The position numbers and the translations under genes are program-made. The notes beneath the pieces are model-generated. The model did not search any database. It was not told where the DNA came from and saw only the letters and a program-made list of their open reading frames with translations. This document shows positions 8,297 through 16,322 of a DNA stretch of 64,000 nt, piece after piece. The stretch comes from G965220075 sp965220075 (GTDB taxonomy: Bacteria; Chloroflexota; UBA11872). Each line of letters starts with the position of its first letter. The first letter of the stretch is position 1. Location: positions 1 through 64,000 of the forward strand of contig OZ244806.1 of NCBI GenBank assembly GCA_965220075.1. The letters are read 5' to 3'.

Positions 8297-10753
8297 TTAG
8301 GCTTCGACCGGGGACTTGGAGGTGATGTCAAGCTCGTCGCCGTCGCTGTCGACGACGACCTTGTCGCCGGCCTCGAACGAGCCGCGCAGAAGCTTCTCGG
8401 CGAGCGGGTCTTCGATGAGATTCTGAATTACGCGGCGCAAGGGGCGCGCGCCGAAGTCGGGGTCGTAGCCCTTGCCCGCGAGGAGAGCCTTGGCCTCGGC
8501 GGTGACCTCGAGCGTGAACTCGTGCTCGGTGAGCTGCAGGCGCACTCGCTCGAGCTCGATGTCGACAATGTTCTCCACGTCCTCGCGGGACAGCGCGTGG
8601 AAGACGACGGTGGCGTCGACGCGGTTCAGGAACTCGGGTCGGAACGCTTTCTTGAGCTCGGTAAGCACCTTGGCGCGCATGGTCTTGTAGTAGTCCTCCT
8701 CCGACGTGCCGCTGCCGTCGTGACGGAAACCGAGCGAGGAGTCGCGCTTGATGTGCTGGGCGCCGACGTTGGAGGTCATGATGACAACCGTGTTGCGGAA
8801 ATCCACGGTGCGTCCCTTGGCGTCGGTGAGGCGGCCATCGTCCATGAGCTGGAGGAGGATGTTGAAGACCTCGGGGTGGGCTTTCTCGATCTCGTCCAGC
8901 AGGATGACGGCGTAGGAGCGGCGGCGCACGGCCTCGGTGAGCTGCCCGCCCTCCTCGTAACCCACGTAGCCGGGCGGAGCGCCGACGAGGCGCGAGACGG
9001 CGTGCCGCTCCATGTACTCGGACATGTCGATGCGGATGAGAGCGTCCTCGCTGGTAAACATGAACTCGGCCAAAGCGCGCGCCAGCAGGGTCTTCCCGAC
9101 GCCGGTGGGACCCATGAACATGAAGGCGCCAATTGGCCGATTGGGGTCCTTGAGGCCGGCGCGGGCGCGCCGCACGGCTCTTGCGACTGTGTGGATGGCT
9201 TCGGTCTGACTGATCACGCGCTTGCTCAGCGCCTCTTCCATATGGAGCAGTCGGTCCGACTCCTCCTGGCGAATGCGGGTGACCGGAATGCCCGTCCACA
9301 TGGAGACGACCTGGCTGACCTCGTCCTCCGAGACTGTCGGCCAGTCGGTCGACTGCTCGGCAGTCCAGGATTCGCGGGCCTTGTTGAGATCGATCCGCAG
9401 CTGCTGTTCCTGCTGCCGCAGGCCGTTGGCGTCCTCGAAGCGCTGGGCGTCGATGGCGCGCGCCTTCTCACGGACGACTTCTTCCAGCCGCGCGTCCAGC
9501 TCGCGAATCGCCTTGGGAGGCGTGCCGTGGCGAATCTTGACCTTGGCGGCGGCCTCGTCCATGACGTCGATTGCCTTGTCGGGAAGGAAACGATCGGTTA
9601 CGTAACGGCCCGCGAGCTCGGCCGCGGCTTTGATTGCGTCCGCCGTGATCTGAACTTTGTGGTGGTCTTCGTAGCGTGAGCGCACGCCGTCGAGTATCTC
9701 GACGGTCTCCTCGATGGTGGACTCGCGCACCTGAACCGGCTGGAAGCGGCGCTCCAGGGCGGCGTCGCGCTCGACGTGCTTGCGATATTCGTCCAGCGTG
9801 GTGGCGCCAATGACCTGCAACTCGCCGCGGGCCAGCGATGGCTTGAGGATATTTGCGGCGTCCACCGCGCCTTCCGCGGCTCCGGCCCCCACGACGGTGT
9901 GCAACTCGTCGATGAAGAGGACACAGTCGCCGGCACCCTTGATCTCGTCGATGACTTTCTTGAGGCGCTCTTCGAACTCGCCGCGGTATTTGGTGCCGGC
10001 GACCAGCGCGCCCATGTCGAGGGTGAGCAGACGCCGTTCGCGCAGGGACTCGGGCACGTCGCCTTTGACGATGCGCTGCGCCAGACCTTCGACGATGGCC
10101 GTCTTTCCGACACCGGGCTCACCGATCAAGGCCGGGTTGTTCTTGGTGCGGCGGCTGAGAATCTGGATGACGCGCTCTACCTCGTCATGGCGGCCGATGA
10201 CCGGATCGAGCTTGCCGCCGCGCGCGGCCGCGGTGAGGTTGATGCCCATCTGGTCCACGACGGGAGTCTTGGAGGGACGCTTCTTGGCCTGGCCGCCGCG
10301 CTCGCTCTGACCGCGGCTGACCATCTGCACAACCTGAGCGCGCACCTTCTCCAGGTTGACACCGAGGCTCTCGAGGACGCCGGCGGCTATGCCCTCGCCC
10401 TCGCGCACGAGCCCGAGCAAGAGATGCTCGGTGCCGATGTAGTTGTGGCCGAGTCGACGGGCTTCCTCGACCGAGAGCTCTATCACGCGCTTGGCGCGCG
10501 GGGTCAGACTGATCTCACCGACCACCATGCGCTCGCCCCGACCGATGATGAACTCGACCGCGCTGCGCACCTTGTTGAGCTCAACGCCGAGGTTGGTGAG
10601 CACCTGGGCGGCAATTCCCTCGCCCTCGCGGACCAGACCGAGCAGCAGATGCTCGGTGCCTATGTAGTTGTGGTTGAAACGGGTGGCCTCGTCCTGCGCA
10701 AAGGCCAGGACTTTCTTGGCACGCTCCGTGAATTTGTCGAGGCGGTCGTTCAC
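8297..10753 (-). CDS. clpC: ATP-dependent Clp protease ATP-binding subunit ClpC
   Basis: An 818-residue Hsp100 unfoldase that feeds substrates to ClpP. In order: two Clp N-terminal repeats (each with NHNYIGTEHLLLGL or a close variant), AAA-1 with Walker A GEPGVGKTA, a middle region with a UVR-like helix (DAQRFEDANGLRQQEQQL), AAA-2 with Walker A GPTGVGKTL, and the ClpB D2-small domain. The middle insertion is short, as in ClpC rather than ClpB. Start is a GTG. It lies 27 bp downstream of the S1-domain gene on the same strand, so the two may share a transcript. No ctsR or mcsAB is nearby. Confidence 0.96.
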   Translation of the reverse strand: MNDRLDKFTERAKKVLAFAQDEATRFNHNYIGTEHLLLGLVREGEGIAAQVLTNLGVELNKVRSAVEFIIGRGERMVVGEISLTPRAKRVIELSVEEARRLGHNYIGTEHLLLGLVREGEGIAAGVLESLGVNLEKVRAQVVQMVSRGQSERGGQAKKRPSKTPVVDQMGINLTAAARGGKLDPVIGRHDEVERVIQILSRRTKNNPALIGEPGVGKTAIVEGLAQRIVKGDVPESLRERRLLTLDMGALVAGTKYRGEFEERLKKVIDEIKGAGDCVLFIDELHTVVGAGAAEGAVDAANILKPSLARGELQVIGATTLDEYRKHVERDAALERRFQPVQVRESTIEETVEILDGVRSRYEDHHKVQITADAIKAAAELAGRYVTDRFLPDKAIDVMDEAAAKVKIRHGTPPKAIRELDARLEEVVREKARAIDAQRFEDANGLRQQEQQLRIDLNKARESWTAEQSTDWPTVSEDEVSQVVSMWTGIPVTRIRQEESDRLLHMEEALSKRVISQTEAIHTVARAVRRARAGLKDPNRPIGAFMFMGPTGVGKTLLARALAEFMFTSEDALIRIDMSEYMERHAVSRLVGAPPGYVGYEEGGQLTEAVRRRSYAVILLDEIEKAHPEVFNILLQLMDDGRLTDAKGRTVDFRNTVVIMTSNVGAQHIKRDSSLGFRHDGSGTSEEDYYKTMRAKVLTELKKAFRPEFLNRVDATVVFHALSREDVENIVDIELERVRLQLTEHEFTLEVTAEAKALLAGKGYDPDFGARPLRRVIQNLIEDPLAEKLLRGSFEAGDKVVVDSDGDELDITSKSPVEA

Positions 10754-10780
10754 GTGAGCAACCTCGCGAAGCGAAGGACC

Positions 10781-12184
10781 TTAGGCGTCGGTCCGCTGAT
10801 CCTCACCTATTCTCGCATCACCGGCGGCTTCGTCTACGGAATCTGACTCACTTTTTGCGCCGGCGGTGGATTCTTCATCGCCGGCTTCGGACGATTCGGG
10901 GTCCGAAGGGGTGTTTTCGAGCTCTTCCTCGTCCGCCGGACCGGGATCAGACGGCTCCGATGTCGACTCGGCCATGGGACTCTCCGCAACCGCCGCCAGC
11001 GCACCCTGCGCCTCGAAGGCCGAGTCCAGCGGGGCGTCGGGTTCTTCGGGCGCGAGACGGATGCGGCGGCGGCCCGCTTCGATGCTAAGAATGCGGAAGC
11101 GCCCGATGTCGCCTTCCCGCATTGAATCCAGAGCCGCGTCGCCCAGATCCGAGGCGTGCGCCAAGCCCTCGACTCCCTCTTCGAGTCTCACGAAGGCTCC
11201 GAAGGGCGCCAGCTTAGTCAACTCGCCATCCACGACCTGATTCTCGGCGTAGCGTTCCTGAAGAGATTCCCAGGGATCGGCCGTGGCGCGCCGCAGGCTG
11301 AGCGCGATTTTCTTGTCTTCCCGGTCGAGGGAGAGCACGTACACGTCGACTTCCTGGCCGGGCTTGAGCACCTCTTCGGGGCTCTCGACGCGGCTCCAGG
11401 AAAGCTCGGAGATGTGGGCCAGGCCGTCGGCGCCGCCCAGGTCTATGAAGGCTCCGAAGCTGCAGATGTTGCTCACGACGCCGGAGCGGATCTGGCCGAC
11501 CTGGAGCTCCTCGAGCAGGACTTCGCGCCGGCGCGCACGCAACTCGCGCTCGGCGACGCGGGCGGACAGGATGAGCCGGTTGCGCCGCCGGTCGAGCTCG
11601 ATAATGCGGACGTTGATCTGCGTGCCGATCAGGGCCTCCAGCTTGGCGCTCAACTCCTCTTCGGTCTCTTCGCCAGGCCTGCGATCGAGACCGGTTAGCT
11701 GGGAAAGGGGCACGAAGCCGCGCGGACCGACGTCAACCAGCACCCCGCCCTTGTTGTACTCAATGACGGTGGCTTCGATGATCTCGCCGCGCTCGAAAAG
11801 CTCCTCGGTGGCGCGCCAGACCTTCTCCTGAGCCGCGCGGCGCAAGGAAAGCACGGCCGGCCCGTCGCCTTCGGGTCGAACGACGTACACCAGCACGGTG
11901 TCCCCAAGGCTGATCTCCGGCGGCGGCTCTTCGGAGCGGCTGTCCCAGATTTCGCGTTGGGGTACCACGCCCTCGGCTTTGAGGCCGATGTCAACGAGGA
12001 TCTCGTCGGAATCGATGCCGACTACAACACCCTCTATGACGTCGGCGCGGGACACCGAGGGGAGGGCGGCGCCGGGCGCGTCGAGCAGCATTTCCATGGA
12101 TTCGAGCTCGCCGGCGTCGGTCGGTTCCGGCGCAACGGCGGCTTCGGCGGCCGGAGGGGTCACATCCACGGTGCTCAAACGCAC
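10781..12184 (-). CDS. rpsA: S1 RNA-binding domain protein, ribosomal protein S1-like
   Basis: A 467-residue protein with four S1 OB-fold repeats: about residues 45-115 (VIEGVVVGIDSDEILVDIG), 130-210 (IIEATVIEYNKGGVLVDVG), 228-300 (IRSGVVSNICSFGAFIDLG) and 315-385 (VVDGELTKLAPFGAFVRLE). The C-terminus is an acidic, Ser/Glu-rich low-complexity tail of about 80 residues. Four-repeat S1 homologues bring mRNA to the 30S subunit in many Gram-positive bacteria; the acidic tail is unusual for enterobacterial S1. The start GTG at 12184 has a GAAAGGT site upstream. It sits directly before clpC. Confidence 0.85.
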   Translation of the reverse strand: MRLSTVDVTPPAAEAAVAPEPTDAGELESMEMLLDAPGAALPSVSRADVIEGVVVGIDSDEILVDIGLKAEGVVPQREIWDSRSEEPPPEISLGDTVLVYVVRPEGDGPAVLSLRRAAQEKVWRATEELFERGEIIEATVIEYNKGGVLVDVGPRGFVPLSQLTGLDRRPGEETEEELSAKLEALIGTQINVRIIELDRRRNRLILSARVAERELRARRREVLLEELQVGQIRSGVVSNICSFGAFIDLGGADGLAHISELSWSRVESPEEVLKPGQEVDVYVLSLDREDKKIALSLRRATADPWESLQERYAENQVVDGELTKLAPFGAFVRLEEGVEGLAHASDLGDAALDSMREGDIGRFRILSIEAGRRRIRLAPEEPDAPLDSAFEAQGALAAVAESPMAESTSEPSDPGPADEEELENTPSDPESSEAGDEESTAGAKSESDSVDEAAGDARIGEDQRTDA

Positions 12185-12274
12185 ACCTTTCGTCGCAGAA
12201 GTCTTTGGCGGCTCATCGGAAGCGCCAGAGTATATCAGTGGCCGGATTGGAGAAGCGCGGAGGCCGCGGCGCGC

Positions 12275-13045
12275 TCACGGCATCACGAAGCCGCCGTCGT
12301 AGCTGACGTTCTGGCCGGTCATGTAGTCGGACTCATCGCAGAGCAGGTACGCCACCAGGTTTGCGATGTCGTCGGGCGTGGAGGCGCGGCCGAGCGGAAT
12401 GCGCTGGATGGTCTCCTCGACTACCTGGCCCGGCTGCTTGCCCAGGATGCGCGCGCGCTCGCGGTCGATCGCTTCCCACATCGAGGTGCCCAGCACAACC
12501 CCGGGGCTGACGGCATTGACGCGAACGCCGCGCGGTCCCAGCTCGAGCGCCATGCACCTCGTGAGTCCGTGCAGCGCGTGCTTGCTGACGTTGTAGACGT
12601 TGGTTCCGACCGATCCGAAGCGCGAGGCGGCCGAGGCCATGACGACGATGCTCCCGGCGCCGCGTACGGACATCCGACTCGCAACGGGCTGGAGGAAGTT
12701 GAAGGCGCCATCCACGTTCACCGACAAGACTCTGCGCCAAGTCTCAGGCGTGAGATCGAGGAACGGCTGGATGTTGACTATGCCGGCGTTGGCCACGGCG
12801 CCGGTGAGGCCGTCCAATTGGTCGTCAACGGTCTCCACCCAGTCGCCCACGGCGGCGTAATCGGTGACGTCGATCACGTGCGCCAGGGCCCGACCGCCCG
12901 CGGATTGAATGTCGTGCGCCACCGACTCCGCGGCGCCGCCATCGATGTCGCCAACGGCCACGGCCCAGCCATGCCGCGCCATGCGCAGCGCGACGGCGCG
13001 GCCGATGCCGCCGCCGGCGCCCGTTATGGCGACAGCGTTCGCCAT
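12275..13045 (-). CDS. Short-chain dehydrogenase/reductase (SDR)
   Basis: A 256-residue classical SDR: cofactor motif TGAGGGIG at the N-terminus, the NAG motif (AVANAGI), catalytic serine within MASAAS, and YNVSK carrying the catalytic Tyr and Lys. The C-terminal DGGFVMP tail is usual. These are NAD(P)-dependent oxidoreductases of sugars, alcohols or fatty-acid intermediates; the substrate cannot be told from sequence. ATG 13045 is chosen because a GGGAGG site lies just upstream; the frame extends to 13111 but that stretch is not SDR-like. Confidence 0.9.
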   Translation of the reverse strand: MANAVAITGAGGGIGRAVALRMARHGWAVAVGDIDGGAAESVAHDIQSAGGRALAHVIDVTDYAAVGDWVETVDDQLDGLTGAVANAGIVNIQPFLDLTPETWRRVLSVNVDGAFNFLQPVASRMSVRGAGSIVVMASAASRFGSVGTNVYNVSKHALHGLTRCMALELGPRGVRVNAVSPGVVLGTSMWEAIDRERARILGKQPGQVVEETIQRIPLGRASTPDDIANLVAYLLCDESDYMTGQNVSYDGGFVMP

Positions 13046-13196
13046 CTCGACCTCCCAGTGCGCCATGCTCCCATAGGCCACCCCATGGTACTCACCGACC
13101 GGCAGCGGCACATCACGGCATGCCGCGCGCCGGCTCAGGGCGATGCGTGAGCGGCCAGGCAGGCGCCGCGGGAGTACGCGGCTGACGCGGCGACTT

Positions 13197-13628
13197 TCAG
13201 GGCGCCTCGCCGGAGATGAGCCGCACCTTCGGGATCAGCGCGGCCTCGAATTCAGGAAGCCTCGCGGGGCCGAGACGCTCGATCTCAGCCCGGCACGCAC
13301 CGGCGGCGGCGCGCAGGGCGGCAACGTCGACGCCCATGCAGGAGGGATCGAACGGCGCCAGACGATCGATCCCGTAGGTGAGCAGGTTGCGGGCGCCGCG
13401 CGCGTTGCCGCGCCCCAGGTGATAGAAGCCGACGCCGATCTGCAGGATGCCGCGATAGAGGTCGCGAATTTGTCCCGCCTCGGCCCGCCAGGCTTCCTCG
13501 AGGGCCTCATGCTGCTCGAAGAACTCACCGGCGTTGAACAGCGCCAGCCCGTCACGCACCCGAGCGGGTAGCGGACGGGCGCAGTCGACCGGCGGACGGG
13601 CCGACGCAGCGGTCGAATCCTCAGTCAT
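13197..13628 (-). CDS. DUF309 family protein
   Basis: A 143-residue protein with the DUF309 core FNAGEFFEQHEALEEAWR, followed by a second helical segment containing YRGILQIGVGFYHLGRGN and ARNLLTYGIDRL. The HE and YHxxRGN residues are the family hallmark. Function is not established; members are common in cyanobacteria, Thermus and Chloroflexota. Start ATG 13628 is chosen over 13658. It is transcribed away from the tRNA genes that follow. Confidence 0.85.
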   Translation of the reverse strand: MTEDSTAASARPPVDCARPLPARVRDGLALFNAGEFFEQHEALEEAWRAEAGQIRDLYRGILQIGVGFYHLGRGNARGARNLLTYGIDRLAPFDPSCMGVDVAALRAAAGACRAEIERLGPARLPEFEAALIPKVRLISGEAP

Positions 13629-13708
13629 GGTCGTGAGCGGCGCCGCGGCGCATAGCAAGAACGACGGTGTTTGACGTTTGGAGCACTAGCTATACTGCCA
13701 GTGTGTCC

Positions 13709-13796
13709 GGAGGGGTGTCCGAGTGGCTTAAGGAGGTGGTCTTGAAAACCACTAGACGGCTCGTCCGTCTCGTGGGTTCGAATCCCACCCCCTCCG
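13709..13796 (+). tRNA. tRNA-Ser (anticodon UGA)
   Basis: Acceptor GGAGGGG pairs with CCCCTCC, the anticodon loop is CTTGAAA (anticodon TGA), a long variable arm is present as expected for serine, and the T-arm is GTGGGTTCGAATCCCAC. CCA is not encoded. A TATACT-like -10 box lies just upstream near 13691. Confidence 0.96.
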
Positions 13797-13824
13797 CCGG
13801 CGGCTCCGCCCGGGCCTAGCGCTT

Positions 13825-13917
13825 GGAGGAGTCGCATAGTTGGTCTAGTGCGGCCGCCTGCTAAGCGGTTGCCGGGAGTGACCCTTCCGGTCGTGGGTTC
13901 GAATCCCACCTCCTCCG
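13825..13917 (+). tRNA. tRNA-Ser (anticodon GCU)
   Basis: Acceptor GGAGGAG pairs with CTCCTCC, the anticodon loop is CTGCTAA (GCT), with a long variable arm and an identical T-arm to the preceding tRNA. CCA is not encoded. Both serine tRNAs are followed by the palindrome CCGCCGGCGG. Together they border the accessory region that begins near 14.9 kb, although no integrase or attachment repeat is visible. Confidence 0.95.
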
Positions 13918-13973
13918 CCGGCGGTTCGTCCGCGGCCTGACGCCGGACGGACCGCAGCCCGCGCGATGGCGGT

Positions 13974-14339
13974 CTACATTGGGATGTTCTTGACCAGGCC
14001 CACGACGTGTCCCTCCGGGTCGGCGAAGAGCCCAATGATCACGTCCTCCATCACCTTGGTCTCGGGCATCACCACGCTGCCGCCCAGGCTCGCGGCCTTC
14101 TCCAAGTATTCGGTCACGTCGTCCACGCCCACGTAGATCGTGACCCTGGCGGGCGGCTCCACCGAGCCCATGCCCATAATGCCGCCGCCGATGCCCGGAC
14201 CCCCGCTGGGCGCGCTCACGACCCCGTAGTTCATGGGGTTGTCAGCGACGATCTCCCAATCGAAGAGATCGCCGAAGAACTTCTGCAGCGCCGGACCGTC
14301 CGTGCCGTTGATCTCCCAGTGCACCACGCTGTTCGCCAT
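13974..14339 (-). CDS. VOC (glyoxalase/bleomycin-resistance fold) protein
   Basis: A 121-residue single-module VOC protein: N-terminal VVHWEINGTDGPALQKFF, a central RVTIYVGVDDVTEYLEKA, and the C-terminal LFADPEGHVVGLV typical of the fold. VOC proteins bind a divalent metal between two beta-alpha-beta-beta-beta units; substrate is unknown. ATG 14339 has a GGAAGGAG ribosome site; longer readings upstream lack similarity. Confidence 0.88.
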   Translation of the reverse strand: MANSVVHWEINGTDGPALQKFFGDLFDWEIVADNPMNYGVVSAPSGGPGIGGGIMGMGSVEPPARVTIYVGVDDVTEYLEKAASLGGSVVMPETKVMEDVIIGLFADPEGHVVGLVKNIPM

Positions 14340-14737
14340 CGGATTGCTCCTTCCGCCTGCTCGCGATGATCGGAGAGGCTGTCCGTTCGGGCCGCAAGCA
14401 CGATTCCCCGCGACGGGTCTTCCACCTCGCAAGACCGGCGCGCAAAACGGCCAACCAGAGATGCGCCGCACGCATCGTAGGTGCGTGGGCCGACGCGTTC
14501 CGCGGGAAATCCTACGCAGCCGGCGTGATCGTCGGTGGCGTTGACTACCTCCATCACCCGGCCAGGGACCCAACCCGCACCGCAGTTTTCTACCGGGTCG
14601 TTCCGGGTTCGACGCGCGGCGCTACTCACTGGCATTGGTGGATCGCATCAGGGGCGGACTAGTGAACGGAGATAGCTCCATAGTGCACGCTGCCGTGCAT
14701 AAGGCGTCTTCCGTCCTCCATATGTCACGCAGCCGAT

Positions 14738-14764
14738 AACATGGAGCGCCCACGGCTCCATGTT
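14738..14764. other. Perfect 10-bp hairpin in a gene-free stretch
   Basis: The interval 14340-14901 has no supported gene. It contains AACATGGAGC and GCTCCATGTT separated by seven bases, a perfect inverted repeat. It lacks a following U-run, so it is not a clear terminator; it could be a protein-binding site, a transcript structure or a decayed repeat. Confidence 0.5.
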
Positions 14765-14901
14765 GTACTTGCCGAACATAACGGGCGCGCGGGAATCCCG
14801 GGCGGCATGCCCGAACCTGAACCGGCCGGCGGTCCGGGATACCTTGGTGAGAGCCACCAAAGCGAGTCAAGTAAGAGGTCGCAGGGAGGGTTCCGGACAG
14901 G

Positions 14902-15399
14902 ATGCCTAACGGAGGCTCGGATTGCTGCGGGACCTGCTGGTTCAACCGGGCGAATCGCGGGGAGGCCGGCTTTCAGCACAATTACGACCAGGCCGAGGCG
15001 CCCTACTGTGAGATCAGGGACGTCGCGATCGAGAACCCCTTCTATACGTACTGCGCCAACCACCCGCATCGGCGGCCCGAGCGCGATCCCATCCCGATCG
15101 GGCCGATCACGCGCAATACAAGCGGCGGGGTCAGGAACGATCGGGAAGTCTGGAAACCGTCTCCCGACTCCGAAGAGGTTCGGCAGCATCTTCTGGGGTT
15201 GCTTGAGAACTTCATGCAGCACGTGCTCGAGAACCAGTACCCAATCGGTCCCGATATAGGCGAAGTGGTGGTGCGGCAGCTAGGTGAGTTCAGGGAGCGG
15301 CGGGCGGAGAAAACCGTGCGCTGGGTCAGCGAGAACATGCCAGAGCCATGGGCCGAGACCGCCCGCACGGCTCTCGGGGAGATGCAAGGAGAGAGCTGA
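14902..15399 (+). CDS. Cysteine-rich conserved hypothetical protein (MPNGGSDCCGTC start)
   Basis: A 165-residue protein with a striking N-terminus, MPNGGSDCCGTCWFN, then a Cys in PYCEIRD and another in YTYCANHPHR. The cluster of four to six Cys plus His suggests a small metal-binding domain. The C-terminal half is helical and charged. From memory, similar N-termini occur in uncharacterised small proteins of several phyla; no function is known to me. It stands alone between the tRNA/VOC block and the defence genes. Confidence 0.7.
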   Translation: MPNGGSDCCGTCWFNRANRGEAGFQHNYDQAEAPYCEIRDVAIENPFYTYCANHPHRRPERDPIPIGPITRNTSGGVRNDREVWKPSPDSEEVRQHLLGLLENFMQHVLENQYPIGPDIGEVVVRQLGEFRERRAEKTVRWVSENMPEPWAETARTALGEMQGES

Positions 15400-15578
15400 C
15401 CGCGGGCCGCTGCTCTCGCATCATTCCGGCTTGGCTGCGCGCGAGATCGCGCAAGCAGGCGCAAACCCGGCCCCCTTACCCGATACGGGGTCGGAATCCA
15501 GGCGCGGCGGCGGCGACCCTCACCGGTTTCCGGCGGGTACGCCGGAACCTGCCTCTCCCAGGCGGGAGAGGTTAAGAA

Positions 15579-15609
15579 GTGCCCTTCGTCAGGCTCAGGG
15601 CGAACGGGG
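15579..15609. repeat. CAGGCTCA-type palindromic repeat fragment
   Basis: The interval 15400-15716 is non-coding and repeat-rich. It contains a CTCTCCCAGGCGGGAGAGG hairpin (about 15552-15570) and then TTCGTCAGGCTCAGGGCGAACGG. The latter is a relative of the repeats at 21737-21760 and 51789-51840. Confidence 0.55.
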
Positions 15610-15716
15610 CTTTGGGAAACCCAGGCTGCGCGTGGCCTAGAGGATGCGGGCCGGGTGTAGCATGGCGGCATTGGACGGACGTAGGTTTGCCTGGACGGAA
15701 CTGGTTGGGGGGCACT

Positions 15717-16157
15717 GTGAGTAGTGGCTCCGGCTTCGACGAGAACTCCCCCGCGGTTCACACCCACCTGTCCATCATGCAGGCGGTCATAGCCCGCATG
15801 GCGGAGACCAGCCGATCCAGCAAAACGTGGTGCATCACCATCGTCTCCGCCATTCTGGTTCTGGGCGTGGGCATGGCGGGATTCGACCACTTATGGGTCG
15901 CTTACGTGCCGGTAGTCCTTTTCCTTGGCCTTGACATGTACTACCTGGCCTTGGAGCGGCGTTTCCGAGGGTCGTACAACGCCTTCCTGCAAAAACTCCG
16001 AAACGGTGACGTCGCCGCATCCGATCTGTATGAAGTTGCGCCCGAGGGACCGGCCGTCAAGTCATGGTTTGCGGCGCTGGGCTCGGTATCAATCTGGCCC
16101 TTCTATCTGGTGCTGGCCGGCCTGATTGCATTCGTCTGGTGGCGGATCGGCGGCTAA
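15717..16157 (+). CDS. Small three-TM membrane protein, possible defence-associated effector
   Basis: A 146-residue protein from GTG 15717 (G-rich ribosome site). A conserved-looking N-terminal helix (HLSIMQAVIARMAETS) precedes two closely spaced membrane segments (about residues 32-52 and 55-76, ending DMYYLALERRFR), a cytoplasmic loop, and a third membrane segment near the C-terminus (IWPFYLVLAGLIAFVWW). The helix plus paired-TM layout resembles small membrane families recurrently found near prokaryotic immune genes. It lies 165 bp upstream of the STAND-like gene on the same strand. An effector role is inference. Confidence 0.65.
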   Translation: MSSGSGFDENSPAVHTHLSIMQAVIARMAETSRSSKTWCITIVSAILVLGVGMAGFDHLWVAYVPVVLFLGLDMYYLALERRFRGSYNAFLQKLRNGDVAASDLYEVAPEGPAVKSWFAALGSVSIWPFYLVLAGLIAFVWWRIGG

Positions 16158-16322
16158 GCTGCCTGATTCACACCGGTCAGCCCGCCCGCAAGCTGGATTT
16201 CGCCCACCGTCATTCCGGCGCGGGGGCGGAGGGATGGGCGGGGATGTCCGCATTTGAACGATCCAACGCGCCGAACGCCGGCGGGCCGCTAGAATTGTCG
16301 GACTGATCCAGACGCGGCCAGC

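Noticed and set aside
8522..9679. Long plus-strand reading frame opposite clpC
   Set aside because: Antisense shadow; clpC motifs are complete on the other strand.
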